A stretch of 64,000 nucleotides of DNA from Bradyrhizobium acaciae (GCF_020889785.1 NZ_JACMYK010000020.1:17072-81071); one strand, 5' to 3'; positions 1 to 9,505 are shown, numbered from the stretch's first letter. The notes: generated from the letters alone by a model not told the origin. Made by a program: numbers and translations.

Positions 1-59
1 AAGCGCGCTTCGCCGCAATCAAGCAAGGCTTTGACCATATCCGCGGACGTGACCCGAAA

Positions 60-389
60 CGTTGAGCACGCAGGGCAGGGTGAAGAAGGTGGTGCCAGAG
101 GCGCGCGAGCGCGGCGTGCTGTTCGACATCGGGCACGGCAAGGGCTCGTTCGCCTTCAAGACCGCGCGCGCGATGCTCGCCAACGGCTTCTCACCCGACA
201 CCATCTCCTCCGACATCACCAGCTCTGCATCGACGACCCGGTGTTCGACCAGGTGACGACGATGTCGAAATTCATCTGCATGGGGTGTCGCCGCCGGACG
301 TGATCGCGGCATTCCCCGTCAATGCCGCGATGGGCGAGGTCGAAATCGGTCCGAATGAACGCTGTCTGTGGGCCAGAAGCGATCGTTGA
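60..389 (+). pseudogene. Amidohydrolase/deacetylase-family metallohydrolase, C-terminal remnant with two frameshifts
   Basis: Three consecutive reading frames together spell the C-terminal part of a dihydroorotase-like amidohydrolase: a GVLFDIGHGKGSF segment (frame 2, about 110-150), then QLCIDDPVFDQVTTMSKF (frame 1), then SPPDVIAAFPVNAAMG (frame 3, ending at the stop at 387-389). Each shift is explained by one missing base, near 218-222 and near 285-290. The DIGHGKGSF and TMSKF stretches are typical of the D-aminoacylase/dihydroorotase-like family. The N-terminal metal-binding part is absent, so the gene is truncated as well as shifted. A separate open run in frame 3 ends at 63-65 and could be the tail of another upstream frame. 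Function is presumably lost. Confidence 0.7.
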
Positions 390-416
390 CCGATTTCTGG
401 CCCTTGGCGTATGAAT

Positions 417-1010
417 TTAAGGCGACTTAGTGGCTTTCGCCGCTGCCGATCGAATTGCGTTTTGATAGTCGCCGAGAAGTTTGGAATCTTCGATTGATCC
501 GTGATGATGCATCTGCCGCCAGCGCCCATCGATCAGTTGAAAGATGCGACTCGTGCGAATGTTTAGATTTTTTTCGACATCACCCTCACGATAGGTGCCG
601 CGTTCACGCCCAACAGCCCAGAATACATCGCCCGCGCGGTGGATGGTGTAGTCCCAAAATACAACGTGAACATCAGCCGGACTCTTGAAGACTCCCTCAT
701 ACATCGCGTGTGGCTGATCTGCTCCCCGTCGAATGCCTCCGAGAGGATTATCGATCGCAACCTCATCGGTATGAGCGAAGTTGTCGTCGATCATCTTCAG
801 ATCACGGGTATTGAAGGCGCGGTAGAACTGGGCCAATGCCTGTTCGGGCTGGCTCAGGTCTCCAAGATCTTCGTTACCCGTAATGGGTTCTTGTATCGGT
901 TTTGTTTGAGCCTCGGCGACGGCTACGGATATCGAAACTCCTCCCAAATGATTTGCCAAGCCGAATAGTGCCAAAGCGTGCAGGCCTTTGCGGAATAGCT
1001 TAGCCGACAT
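417..1010 (-). CDS. Exported SnoaL-like (NTF2-fold, DUF4440-type) protein
   Basis: This 197-residue protein has an N-terminal hydrophobic signal-like segment (residues about 8-34) and one NTF2/SnoaL-like domain of about 120 residues, beginning at ALAQFYRAFNTRD and containing the GDVFWAVGRERGTYR strand and a C-terminal DGRWRQMHHHGS strand. Such domains bind or isomerise small hydrophobic ligands or act as accessory folds. No catalytic residues can be assigned here. The ATG at 1008-1010 follows an AGGAGAG ribosome-binding site. It is a single gene, convergent with the amidohydrolase remnant. Family assignment is fairly safe and substrate is unknown. Confidence 0.75.
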   Translation of the reverse strand: MSAKLFRKGLHALALFGLANHLGGVSISVAVAEAQTKPIQEPITGNEDLGDLSQPEQALAQFYRAFNTRDLKMIDDNFAHTDEVAIDNPLGGIRRGADQPHAMYEGVFKSPADVHVVFWDYTIHRAGDVFWAVGRERGTYREGDVEKNLNIRTSRIFQLIDGRWRQMHHHGSIEDSKLLGDYQNAIRSAAAKATKSP

Positions 1011-1601
1011 GGCTCTCTCCTGTTCCAGTATGGCTTTGCCTCTCTATCAACCTCCGGGCGGCGGCTCACAGGCGCATCGTGCGGATGGTCCATCAATTAG
1101 TACGATAGGTTCGCCTTAGCGTGCTGCGCCGTGATAGCGACTGCCGACGTGGCGCTCGCGCTTCCGAAATTGGTGATGAAATCACGCCACCTGGCCCCGC
1201 CATGGAAACCGCCGGAGGCGATAGCCAAAGCCTAGCACTTTTCGATCGTCTCGCTGGGAAAAAGGGCCTGATGCGCGATGTCTCAGTTGGGTCGAAAGCC
1301 GGCAATGACGACCGATGCTGGCAGTCGCCGCTTTCCCCAGAGGCGGACGTATGAGTCCCAATTGTCGGGCAAATCCTTTCGCGCCGCCACGCTGCGAATG
1401 ATGCGCAATTGCGGCAACGCCATCGCGCAGATCAACGTCGCGCGAGTCGTTCGCCGGTTCATGCTGTCTTCAAAAAAAGATCGGCTGCGCGAATAATGTT
1501 CACGCCTTGTGCCCGCAAGGCCGCGCACCATCTCCGCTCCGCAATTCTTGGGTGCAGGTTTGGGTTCCAAACCGCCCAGTTGCGAATTGTGGAGGTGGGC
1601 T
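1011..1601. other. Intergenic region, 591 bp, no convincing gene
   Basis: No frame here has a plausible start, ribosome-binding site and protein-like composition. About 1276-1354 reads MSQLGRKPAM...LSPEADV, which resembles the degenerate translated repeats scattered through rhizobial genomes, so it may be repeat debris (weak inference). The promoter of the downstream SPFH gene should lie in its last 150 bp, but no clear -35/-10 pair was identified. Confidence 0.5.
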
Positions 1602-3611
1602 ATGGACTTCCTCGGTTTTCTTAATGGTTCAGGTTTAACCCAGCCTGCCATTTGGATCGCAGCCGTGGTCGCATGTGTGATCCTGCTGCGGATATCGAAC
1701 GTATTTCGCTACATTCCCAACAACCAGGTCGGCATCGTCGAGAAATTGTGGGCGGTGAAGGGCTCGATCGACGGCGGCTTCATCGCGCTCAACGGCGAAG
1801 CCGGCTATGAGCCTGAGGTGCTGCGCGGCGGCCTGCACGTGATGTTTCCCTTCATGTACCGGATCCACCGCTCGGATCTCGTGACCGTCGGCCAGGGCAA
1901 GATCGCCTATGTGTTCGCGCGCGACGGTGTGCCGCTCGAGCCGTCGCAAGTGCTCGGCGCCAACGACACCGAAGACAAGTCGGACTTCCAGGACGCGCGC
2001 CGCTTCCTGCTCGGCGGCGGCCAGAAGGGGCCGCAGCGCAAGATCCTGCGCGAGGGTACCTATGCGATCAACACCACGCAGTTCGCCGTCATCACCGACG
2101 AGCGCGTCTATGGTCATGCGCTGAGCGAGCGGGAACGCGGCGTGCTGGAGAGCATGCAGCTCACGATCACCGAGCGCTGGGGCTTTGCGCCGGTCGTGCT
2201 GGCGGCCGATCACGACCTGGTCGGCATCGTCACCGTGCATGACGGCCCGTCGCTGCCTCCGGGCGAGATCATCGCGCCCGAAGTCGGCATCGAGCTGCGG
2301 GACGCTGCGACGTTTCACAACAATTTCCAGGAGCCCGAGAAATTCCTGAAGGGTGGCGGCTATCGCGGCCGCCAGCTCCAGGTCATCGTCGAAGGCACCT
2401 GGTACATCAACCGGCTGTTCGCGACCGTCGAGGCGGCGCCGAAGACGGTGATCCCGGTCGGTAGTGTCGGCGTCGTGATCTTCTACACCGGCCCGCGCAC
2501 CGACGACGTCTCGGGCGAGCAGTATCGCCATGGCGAGCTGGTGCTCAACGGCAGCCGCGGCGTCTGGAAGGACCCGCTGTTGCCGGGCAAGTACGCCTTC
2601 AACACATATGCCGGCAAGATCGAGATCATCCCGACCGTCAACTTTATCCTGAAATGGATGCGCGGCGAGGTCGGCGCGATGAAGCTCGACGAGAACCTTT
2701 CGGAGATCTCGCTGATCACCAAGGACGCGTTCGAGCCGACGCTGCCACTCTCGGTGGTGATGCATATCGACTACAAGAAGGCGCCGATGATCATCCAGCG
2801 CTTCGGCGACGTGAAGAAGCTGGTCGAGCAGACGCTCGACCCGATGGTCAGCGCGTTCTTCAAGAACATCGCGCAGAAGATGACGCTGATCGAGTTGCTG
2901 CAGAACCGCGCCGCGATCCAGGAGGAAGCTGCACACGACATGAAGGCGAGGTTCGAGAGCTATTCGCTCGACCTTCAGGAGGTCTTGATCGGTACGCCCC
3001 GGGCGGCCCCCGGCGACCACACCATCGAGAACATCCTGATCCAGCTCCGCTCGCGCCAGATCGCGCGCGAGCAGATCGAGACCTATCAGGAGCAGGAGAA
3101 GGCCGCGGTGCAGGAGCGCGCGCTGAACGAAGCCAAGGCGACGGCGGCGGCGCAGACGGCACTGACGCAATCGCTGATCCAGGTCAGGGTCAACGAGAAC
3201 GAGGGCGCGGCGGCGTTCGCCCGCGCCCAGAAGGATGCCGAAACGAGGAAGGTGACGGCGGCCGCGGTCGGCGAGCAGTCGCGGCTCGAAGGCCAGGGCG
3301 AGGCCGACCGGGTGCTTGCGGTCGGCGCCGCCAACGCGCAGGCGACCAAGCTGTCGGTCGATGCCTATGGCGGGCCCGAGTACCGGCTTGCCGAGCAGAA
3401 TTTTGCAAAATTCGCCGACGCCCTGACGCGGATCAATCAGCCCTTGGTGCCGCAATTCCTGATGTCGGGCGGACCGAGCCAGGAAGGCAACAGCGCCGGC
3501 CTGATCCCGACCGCGATGCTGAGCTCGATGTTCGGACAGATGATGCCCGGCGCATTGGAGAAGCTGAAGGACGAGGCGCCGAAAGCCGCGCGCCGGACCA
3601 ACGGCCAGTGA
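1602..3611 (+). CDS. SPFH/band-7 domain membrane protein (flotillin-like)
   Basis: This 669-residue protein has one N-terminal membrane segment (about residues 12-30), followed by an SPFH/prohibitin-homology region (NNQVGIVEKLWAVKG and the segments after it) and a long charged, Ala/Glu/Gln-rich coiled coil at about residues 485-590. The C-terminus is Gly/Met-rich. Family members oligomerise on the inner membrane and organise membrane domains or protect against envelope stress. The start at 1602 is chosen because GGAGG lies 6 bases upstream and the encoded MDFLGF begins the membrane segment; an in-frame start at 1509 would add an implausible leader. It is not in an obvious operon. Partner proteins such as NfeD are not adjacent. 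Confidence 0.85.
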   Translation: MDFLGFLNGSGLTQPAIWIAAVVACVILLRISNVFRYIPNNQVGIVEKLWAVKGSIDGGFIALNGEAGYEPEVLRGGLHVMFPFMYRIHRSDLVTVGQGKIAYVFARDGVPLEPSQVLGANDTEDKSDFQDARRFLLGGGQKGPQRKILREGTYAINTTQFAVITDERVYGHALSERERGVLESMQLTITERWGFAPVVLAADHDLVGIVTVHDGPSLPPGEIIAPEVGIELRDAATFHNNFQEPEKFLKGGGYRGRQLQVIVEGTWYINRLFATVEAAPKTVIPVGSVGVVIFYTGPRTDDVSGEQYRHGELVLNGSRGVWKDPLLPGKYAFNTYAGKIEIIPTVNFILKWMRGEVGAMKLDENLSEISLITKDAFEPTLPLSVVMHIDYKKAPMIIQRFGDVKKLVEQTLDPMVSAFFKNIAQKMTLIELLQNRAAIQEEAAHDMKARFESYSLDLQEVLIGTPRAAPGDHTIENILIQLRSRQIAREQIETYQEQEKAAVQERALNEAKATAAAQTALTQSLIQVRVNENEGAAAFARAQKDAETRKVTAAAVGEQSRLEGQGEADRVLAVGAANAQATKLSVDAYGGPEYRLAEQNFAKFADALTRINQPLVPQFLMSGGPSQEGNSAGLIPTAMLSSMFGQMMPGALEKLKDEAPKAARRTNGQ

Positions 3612-3645
3612 TGCGGCGACGATACGATGAAGTCTCCCACAAATT

Positions 3646-3733
3646 CGTCATGCCCGGGCTTGTCCCGGGCATCCACGTCTTGGTTTCAGCGTCAAGTAAG
3701 ACGTAGATGGCCGGGACAAGCCCGGCCATGACG
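3646..3733. repeat. Inverted repeat of rhizobial intergenic type
   Basis: The left arm CGTCATGCCCGGGCTTGTCC (from 3646) and the right arm GGACAAGCCCGGCCATGACG (ending 3732) are near-perfect reverse complements around a short centre containing CACGTCTT and AGACGTAG. It lies between the SPFH gene and the convergent binding-protein gene and could fold as a large hairpin acting as a bidirectional terminator. The sequence type (CATGCCCGGGCTTGTCCCGGGCAT) is common in Bradyrhizobium intergenic spaces. Confidence 0.7.
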
Positions 3734-3940
3734 GTGCTGACAAGTCTGCTCACGCCATATGCGATAGTCTTGATGCGATGGTCTTGATGCGGTGGTCCTG
3801 CGGGCGCAGGGCGTGTGCACGATTTCGGAATATTGGAAATGTATCCCTGAGTTGCCCGACGTGTCAAGTTGCCTTGTCGAACGCCGGCAGAAGCGGGCTC
3901 CTTTGCATGGGGTTGTTTTCGATATTTTGGCCGCGCGCAG

Positions 3941-5551
3941 CTATTCCGTCTTGTCGACGTTCCAGAACACCGGCGGCGCCGGGCCGTCCAATATGCCGGT
4001 CAATGATTTGCGCCACGCGCTCGGCAGACGGAACTGGCCGAGCGGGATATAGATCACCTGCTCATAGGCTTCCTTTTGGATCTCCACCGCGAGCTGCTTC
4101 TGCGCCTCGGGGGTGGTGGAGCGCGCGTAGGCGTCGCGCATCTGCTCGATCTTGGCGTTCTCCGGCCAGCCGAACCAGGCGCGCTTGCCGTTCGCAGCGA
4201 TCTGGTTGTTGACGATCGGATTCATCGTCTCGGTGGCACCCGTGAAAGTGAAGAACAGGTTCCAGCCGCCTTCCTTCGGCGGCTTCTGGCTGGCGCGTCG
4301 GCTGACCACGGTCTGCCAGTCCGTCACCTGCGCGTCCACGGTGAAGCCTGCCGCGCGCAACAGCTGCGCCGCCACGGTCGGCGGCCCCTTCAGGGTCTGC
4401 ACGTCGCCGGGGATCATGATCACGACCGGCGTGCCGTCATAGCCCGAGGCCGCCAGCGCCTTCTTCGCCTCGGCCATGCCGTTGCCCTTGATCAGCGTCT
4501 CCGCGCCGACGTCGCTGGCGAGGGGGGTGTCGCAGGCGAAATAGGCGCCGCAGATCTCGTAATATTTGGCATTGCCGACGGTTGCGTCGAGCACGTCCTT
4601 CTGGTTCATCGCCAGGAACGCGGCGCGGCGGATCTTGGGGTTGTCAAACGGCGGGTGCAGGAAATTCATCCGGCCTTCGATCTGGAAGCCGAACTTGTTC
4701 AGCACACCCACGGTGAGATCGGAGTTCGCCTCCAGCACGGGCACCAGATCGATCGACGGTTGTTCGAGGAAATCGATGTCGCCGGATTGCAGCGCGTTGA
4801 TCGCGGTCTGCGCATCGGGCATCGTGATCCATTCGACGCGATCGACCTTGGCGACCTTGCCGCCCGACAGCCAATCCGGCTTTTCCTTGCGCGGCAGATA
4901 GTCGGCGTTGCGCTCATAGACCGCCTTGACGCCCGGCTGGAATTCAGCGGCAATGAACTTGAATGGGCCGCAGCCGATCTGTTCAGGGATCTGCTTGCCC
5001 GGCGGCGTCTCCGCGAGCCGCTTCGGCAACATGAAGGCGACATAGGAGGAGGGCTTTGCGATGCTCTCCAGCACCAGACCATACGGCTCCTTCAGCTTGA
5101 GCACGATGGTCCCGGGTCCGGCTGGCTCGAGCGTCGCCGTGAAGTCCATCAGCTTCTGCCCCGTACCGTCATTGGTGGCCCAGCGCTTCAGCGAAGCGAT
5201 GCAGTCTTCCGCGGTGACCGGCGCACCGTCGTGCCATTTCAGGCCGTCGCGCAGCGTGAAGGTGTAGGTGAGCTTGTCGTCAGAGACGGTCCAGTCCGCC
5301 ATCTGCGGCCGGACCTTGAAGCCTGAATCGATGCCGAGCAGGGTATCGTAGACCATGTAGCCGTGGTCGCGGGTGATGTAGGCGGTGGTGAAACCGGGAT
5401 CGATGATGCGCAGGTCCGAATGCATCACCGCCGTGATGGTCTTGCCCTTGGCGGCGGCGAAGGCGCGCGAGGTGAGGATGGCCGGGGCCGCAATGGCCGG
5501 AGGCACGCTGGCCGCGAGCTTGAGGAGCATTCTGCGCGAAACATCGACCAT
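3941..5551 (-). CDS. ABC transporter substrate-binding protein, family 5 (peptide/nickel type), Tat-exported
   Basis: This 536-residue protein starts MVDVSRRMLLKLAAS, a twin-arginine signal (SRRxLLK) with an AxA-type cleavage region (SRAFAAA). The mature part has the SBP_bac_5 layout: ADWTVSDDKLTYTFTLRDGLKWHDG near the N-terminus, a CGPFKF motif and a C-terminal dipeptide-binding lobe. The start at 5551 follows GGGGACGG; extending upstream to 5848 would add about 100 residues before the Tat signal. Family members capture oligopeptides, opines or other solutes for ABC import. No permease or ATPase gene is adjacent, so it is an orphan binding protein here. It is divergent from the Mo-hydroxylase operon. 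Confidence 0.85.
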   Translation of the reverse strand: MVDVSRRMLLKLAASVPPAIAAPAILTSRAFAAAKGKTITAVMHSDLRIIDPGFTTAYITRDHGYMVYDTLLGIDSGFKVRPQMADWTVSDDKLTYTFTLRDGLKWHDGAPVTAEDCIASLKRWATNDGTGQKLMDFTATLEPAGPGTIVLKLKEPYGLVLESIAKPSSYVAFMLPKRLAETPPGKQIPEQIGCGPFKFIAAEFQPGVKAVYERNADYLPRKEKPDWLSGGKVAKVDRVEWITMPDAQTAINALQSGDIDFLEQPSIDLVPVLEANSDLTVGVLNKFGFQIEGRMNFLHPPFDNPKIRRAAFLAMNQKDVLDATVGNAKYYEICGAYFACDTPLASDVGAETLIKGNGMAEAKKALAASGYDGTPVVIMIPGDVQTLKGPPTVAAQLLRAAGFTVDAQVTDWQTVVSRRASQKPPKEGGWNLFFTFTGATETMNPIVNNQIAANGKRAWFGWPENAKIEQMRDAYARSTTPEAQKQLAVEIQKEAYEQVIYIPLGQFRLPSAWRKSLTGILDGPAPPVFWNVDKTE

Positions 5552-5889
5552 TCGCCGTCCCCCGATTTGTCGTTGCGCCCGGCACGCGTGCCGCAGCGGC
5601 CGGCATGCTTCACGAATTCGTTGTTGAAAGCAAGCAAGGGCCATGCCGCCGGTCTGGCGCCAGGTTTCCCGGATTGGTCGGGTGAACGTTCGATGACCGG
5701 CGCGCGCCGCGTCGGCACCGCACAAGTCCGCATCCTGCATAGGAGCCTGCGCTTCCTGCCGCACCTCGCAGGCTGTTCGGAGCTCGCCCTGCCGTGTAGG
5801 CTTGTGGTCTGCCGGCCAGCAATAAGGCCATGCCCCCCAAGGGAACAAGCAGCGCGAACACGCAGCCGAGGGAGATCAAAAGAACCGTC
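5552..5889. other. Divergent intergenic region, 338 bp
   Basis: This spacer lies between the start of the binding-protein gene (minus) and the Mo-hydroxylase operon (plus) and must hold promoters for both. Open frames across it are continuations of the neighbouring genes without support. No clear operator palindrome was seen. Confidence 0.45.
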
Positions 5890-6759
5890 ATGACCGATAT
5901 CCGATACGTGGCACCGCGCACGCTTGATGAAGCGATTGGCGCATTCGCTGCCGCCGGAAGTGCCGCCCGCATTATGGCAGGGGGCACCGATTTGTTGGTG
6001 CAAATGCGCTCCGGCCTGGTGCGGCCGGGATTGATCGTCGACATCAAGAACATCGGCGAGATGACCGAGATCACCGAGACCGCCGATGGCGGTTTCCGCG
6101 TTGGCGCTGCCGTCTCCGGCATGGAGCTCGCCGAGCACGCGCGCTTCGGCAAGGTGTGGCCCGGCGTGCTCGAGGCCGTGAACCTGATCGGCTCCAAGCA
6201 GGTGCAGGGCCGGGCGTCTGCCGGCGGTAATCTCTGCAACGGCTCGCCGGCCGGCGACAGCGTACCGGCGATGATCGCCGCCGGTGCCGTCGTCACCGTG
6301 CAAGGGCCGAACGGCCGCCGCGAGATGAAAGTCGAGGATGTGCCGGCCGGACCCGGCCGCACCAACCTCAAGCCGGGCGAGATCCTCGTCAGCTTCACCT
6401 TGCCGCCGCGGCCCAAGGGCTCGGGTGACGCTTACCTGCGGATGATCCCGCGCACCGAGATGGACATCGCGGTGGTCGGCGTCGGCGTCAGCCTGACCTT
6501 GAAGGACGGCGTCTGCATCGCCGCCCGCGTCGGCCTCGGCGCGGTGGCGCCGACCGCGCTTTTGGTCGCGCCGGCGGCGCAGGCGCTTGTCGGCTCGAAG
6601 CTCGACGATGCGGCGCTGGAAGCCGCCGCGGCCGCATGCCGCGCCGCCTGCCGTCCGATCGACGACAAGCGCGGCACCATCGCTTACCGGACAAAAACCG
6701 CCGGCGTGCTGCTCAAGCGCACCGCCGCGATCGCCGCCCAGCGCGCGGGAGGACACTAG
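5890..6759 (+). CDS. Xanthine dehydrogenase/CO dehydrogenase-family FAD-binding subunit (CoxM-type)
   Basis: The 289-residue product has the FAD-binding domain of molybdenum hydroxylases: AGGTDLLVQM at about residues 33-42 and a QGRASAGGNLCNGSPAGD segment at about 104-122, which bind the FAD pyrophosphate and flavin, then a CO_deh_flav_C domain. It passes electrons from the 2Fe-2S subunit to an external acceptor. It is the first gene of a three-gene operon (4-base gap to the next gene). The start at 5890 (MTDIRYVAPRTLDEA) matches the family N-terminus; an upstream in-frame start at 5830 is less likely. Confidence 0.9.
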   Translation: MTDIRYVAPRTLDEAIGAFAAAGSAARIMAGGTDLLVQMRSGLVRPGLIVDIKNIGEMTEITETADGGFRVGAAVSGMELAEHARFGKVWPGVLEAVNLIGSKQVQGRASAGGNLCNGSPAGDSVPAMIAAGAVVTVQGPNGRREMKVEDVPAGPGRTNLKPGEILVSFTLPPRPKGSGDAYLRMIPRTEMDIAVVGVGVSLTLKDGVCIAARVGLGAVAPTALLVAPAAQALVGSKLDDAALEAAAAACRAACRPIDDKRGTIAYRTKTAGVLLKRTAAIAAQRAGGH

Positions 6760-6763
6760 CACC

Positions 6764-7246
6764 ATGCCGAAACTGCACGTCACCACCTCAGTCAACGGCG
6801 AGCCGGTCGAATTCCTGTGCGAGCCGTATGAGACCATGCTCGATGCCTTGCGCGGGCAGTTGGGGCTCACTGGCTCCAAGGAGGGCTGCGCCTCCGGCGA
6901 TTGCGGCGCCTGCTCGATCACGCTCGACGGCCGTCTGGTCTGCTCCTGCCTGATGCTCGCGGCCGAGGCCGAGGGCCACGAGATCCGGACCATCGAGGGC
7001 ATGGCCAGGGGCGAGAAGCTGCATCCGTTGCAGCAGAAGTTCCTCGAGCACGCCGCGCTCCAGTGCGGCATCTGCACCTCGGGCATGCTGGTGGCGTCCG
7101 AGGCGCTGCTCGCCAAGAATTCCAATCCGACCGAAGAGGAAGTCCGCTTCTGGCTCGCCGGCAATCTGTGCCGGTGCACCGGTTACGACAAGATCGTCCG
7201 TGCGGTGATGGAGACCGCGGCCGAAATGCGGGAGACTGCACGATGA
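6764..7246 (+). CDS. 2Fe-2S subunit of xanthine dehydrogenase/CO dehydrogenase family (CoxS-type)
   Basis: The 160-residue protein carries an N-terminal plant-type 2Fe-2S motif (CASGDCGAC plus a later C in LVCSC, about residues 43-66) and the C-terminal four-helix 2Fe-2S domain (CGICTSGM and CRCTGY, about residues 102-145). These two clusters relay electrons between the Mo centre and FAD. It starts 4 bases after the FAD subunit and overlaps the large subunit by ATGA, so the operon is translationally coupled. Confidence 0.93.
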   Translation: MPKLHVTTSVNGEPVEFLCEPYETMLDALRGQLGLTGSKEGCASGDCGACSITLDGRLVCSCLMLAAEAEGHEIRTIEGMARGEKLHPLQQKFLEHAALQCGICTSGMLVASEALLAKNSNPTEEEVRFWLAGNLCRCTGYDKIVRAVMETAAEMRETAR

Positions 7247-9501
7247 ACGTCGTCAACAACAAATGGATCGGCCAGCGCACCATCCGGCCCGATGGCGTCG
7301 ACAAGGTGACCGGCCGCGCGGCGTTTGCCGCCGACACCACCATGCCCGGCATGATCTGGGGCAAGGTGCTGCGCAGCCCGCATCCGCACGCCCGCATCAA
7401 ATCGATCAACACCGCGAAGGCCGAGGCACTGCCCGGCGTCAAGGCGGTGGTCACTTCGTGCGACATCGTCGATTTCAGAATCGAGAATGGCGCCGTGATG
7501 CTCGGCATCCAGGACATGCGCTGGATGTGCCGCAACGTGATGGCGCGCGACAAGGCGCTGTTCCCCGGCCACCCCGTCGCCGCCGTCGCCGCGACCACGG
7601 AGGCGATTGCCGCGGAAGCCTGCAAGCTGATCGAGGTGGACTACGAGGTGCTGCCCTGGGCGATCGAGATCGACGATGCGCTCAAGCCTGACGCGCCGAT
7701 CCTGCACGAGTTCAACAAATTCGACGGCAAGCCCTCGAACATCATGGGCCGCATCGAGTCCAAGAAGGGCGACATCGCGCAGGGCTTCAAGGACGCCGAG
7801 CTGGTGATCGAGCGCTCCTTCACCACGCGCCCGGTGCACCAGGGCTATATCGAGCCGCACGCCTGTTTGATCTCGGTTGCCGCCGACGGCAAGACCACGA
7901 TCTGGTCGTCGAGCCAGGGCCAGTTCATGGTGCGCGCGATGACCTCGATGCTGACAGGCATCCCGCAGAGCGACATCCGCGCCATCCCCGCCGAGATCGG
8001 CGGCGGCTTCGGCGGCAAGACCATCGTCTATCTCGAGCCGCTTGCGACCCTGCTCGCGAAGAAGTCCGGCCGCCCGGTGAAGATGGTGATGACCCGCGAG
8101 GAGGTGATGCGCGCCACCGGTCCGACCTCCGGCTCGAAGAGCACGGTGAAGATCGGCGCCAAGAAGGACGGCACCATCGTCGCGGCCCATGGCAGCTTCT
8201 ATCTGCAGGCCGGCGCCTTCCCGGGTTCGCCGATCCGCGGCGCGGTCGGGTGCAGCTTCGCGCCCTACGACATTCCGCATGTGCTGTCGGAGGGGTTCGA
8301 CGTCTGCTCGAACCGCTCCAAGGTCGCGGCCTATCGCGCGCCCGGCGCGCCGATCGGCGCCTATGCGGTGGAATGCGTGCTCGACGAGCTTGCCGAAGCA
8401 CTCAAGATCGATCCGCTGGCGCTGCGATTGAAGAACGCGGCCAAGGAAGGCACCAAGGCCGCGCACGGCCCGGTATTCCCGCGCATCGGCTATATCGAGA
8501 CGCTGGAGGCCGCGAAGAGCCACCCGCATCATGCCGCGCCGCTCGGCAAATACCAGGGCAGGGGCGTCGCCTCCGGCTTCTGGTTCAACGCCGGCGGTGA
8601 ATCCTCAGCCCAAGTCAACATCACCGAGGACGGTAACGTCGTCGTCACGACGGGGCATCCCGATATCGGCGGCTCGCGCGCCGGCATCGCCAACATCTGC
8701 GCCGAACTGCTCGGCATCGACTACAAGCGCGTCTCGGTCATCATCGGCGATACCCAGACCGTCGGCTTCTCCAACCTCACCGGCGGCAGCCGCGTGCTGT
8801 TCGCCTCCTCGATGGTGGTGACGCAGGCGGCCGACAAGGTGATCGCGACCTTGCGCGAGCGCGCGGCAAAAATCTGGGAGATCGATCCGGAAGCCGTGAA
8901 GTGGGAGAACGGCGCCGCGCATCCGGTCAGCCCGAATGCCGGCCAGTTCGAGCCGCTGACGCTCGCGGACCTCGCCGAGAAGGCGCCGTCGCAGGGCGGC
9001 CCGATCGGCGCCAGCGTGCAGCTCAACACGCAAGGAGCGGAAGGCGGCTTCGGCACGCATATCTGCGACGTCGAGGTCGATGTCGATCTCGGCATCGTCA
9101 GGGTGATCCGCTACACCGCCGTGCAGGATGTCGGCCGCGCCGTGCATCCGAGTTATGTCGAGGGTCAGCTGCAGGGCGGCGTCGCGCAGGGCATCGGCTG
9201 GGCGCTGAACGAGGAGTACATCTACAACAAGGACGGCAAGGTCGATAATCCGGGCTTCCTCGACTATCGCATGCCGGTTTGTTCTGATCTGCCGATGCTC
9301 GATTGCGCCCTCGTCGAGGTGCCGAACCCGAAGCATCCGCAGGGCGTCAAGGGCGTCGGCGAGGTGCCGCTGGTGCCTGTCATGGCTGCGGTCGCCAACG
9401 CCGTTCACAACGCACTCGGCAAACGCTTCTACAGCCTGCCGATGTCGCCGCCGAAAGTCTCGGCGGCGCTGGATGCGCCGACGCAGCAGGCCGCGGAGTA
9501 G
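7243..9501 (+). CDS. Molybdopterin-binding large subunit, xanthine dehydrogenase family (CoxL-like)
   Basis: The 752-residue catalytic subunit has GGGFGGKT at about residue 252 (molybdopterin/Mo loop), AYRAPGAP at about 362 where CO dehydrogenase form I would have AYxCSFR, and a C-terminal GVGE at about 704 supplying the catalytic glutamate. The missing Cys argues against a true Cu-Mo CO dehydrogenase, so the substrate is more likely an N-heterocycle, aldehyde or aromatic acyl compound. No signal peptide is visible, so the enzyme is cytoplasmic. ATGA overlap with the 2Fe-2S gene shows coupling. No XdhC-type maturation gene lies in the operon. Confidence 0.92.
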   Translation: MNVVNNKWIGQRTIRPDGVDKVTGRAAFAADTTMPGMIWGKVLRSPHPHARIKSINTAKAEALPGVKAVVTSCDIVDFRIENGAVMLGIQDMRWMCRNVMARDKALFPGHPVAAVAATTEAIAAEACKLIEVDYEVLPWAIEIDDALKPDAPILHEFNKFDGKPSNIMGRIESKKGDIAQGFKDAELVIERSFTTRPVHQGYIEPHACLISVAADGKTTIWSSSQGQFMVRAMTSMLTGIPQSDIRAIPAEIGGGFGGKTIVYLEPLATLLAKKSGRPVKMVMTREEVMRATGPTSGSKSTVKIGAKKDGTIVAAHGSFYLQAGAFPGSPIRGAVGCSFAPYDIPHVLSEGFDVCSNRSKVAAYRAPGAPIGAYAVECVLDELAEALKIDPLALRLKNAAKEGTKAAHGPVFPRIGYIETLEAAKSHPHHAAPLGKYQGRGVASGFWFNAGGESSAQVNITEDGNVVVTTGHPDIGGSRAGIANICAELLGIDYKRVSVIIGDTQTVGFSNLTGGSRVLFASSMVVTQAADKVIATLRERAAKIWEIDPEAVKWENGAAHPVSPNAGQFEPLTLADLAEKAPSQGGPIGASVQLNTQGAEGGFGTHICDVEVDVDLGIVRVIRYTAVQDVGRAVHPSYVEGQLQGGVAQGIGWALNEEYIYNKDGKVDNPGFLDYRMPVCSDLPMLDCALVEVPNPKHPQGVKGVGEVPLVPVMAAVANAVHNALGKRFYSLPMSPPKVSAALDAPTQQAAE

Positions 9502-9505
9502 GGAG

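Noticed and set aside
1283..1651. Minus-strand ORF upstream of the SPFH gene
   Set aside because: Overlaps the SPFH start and its RBS, no recognised motif, atypical composition.
4076..5326. Plus-strand open frame over the binding-protein gene
   Set aside because: Antisense to a gene with Tat signal and full family layout; no RBS or motif.
7243..9501. Calling the Mo enzyme a CO dehydrogenase
   Set aside because: The active-site loop is AYRAPGAP and lacks the Cys of AYxCSFR needed for the Cu-Mo centre.
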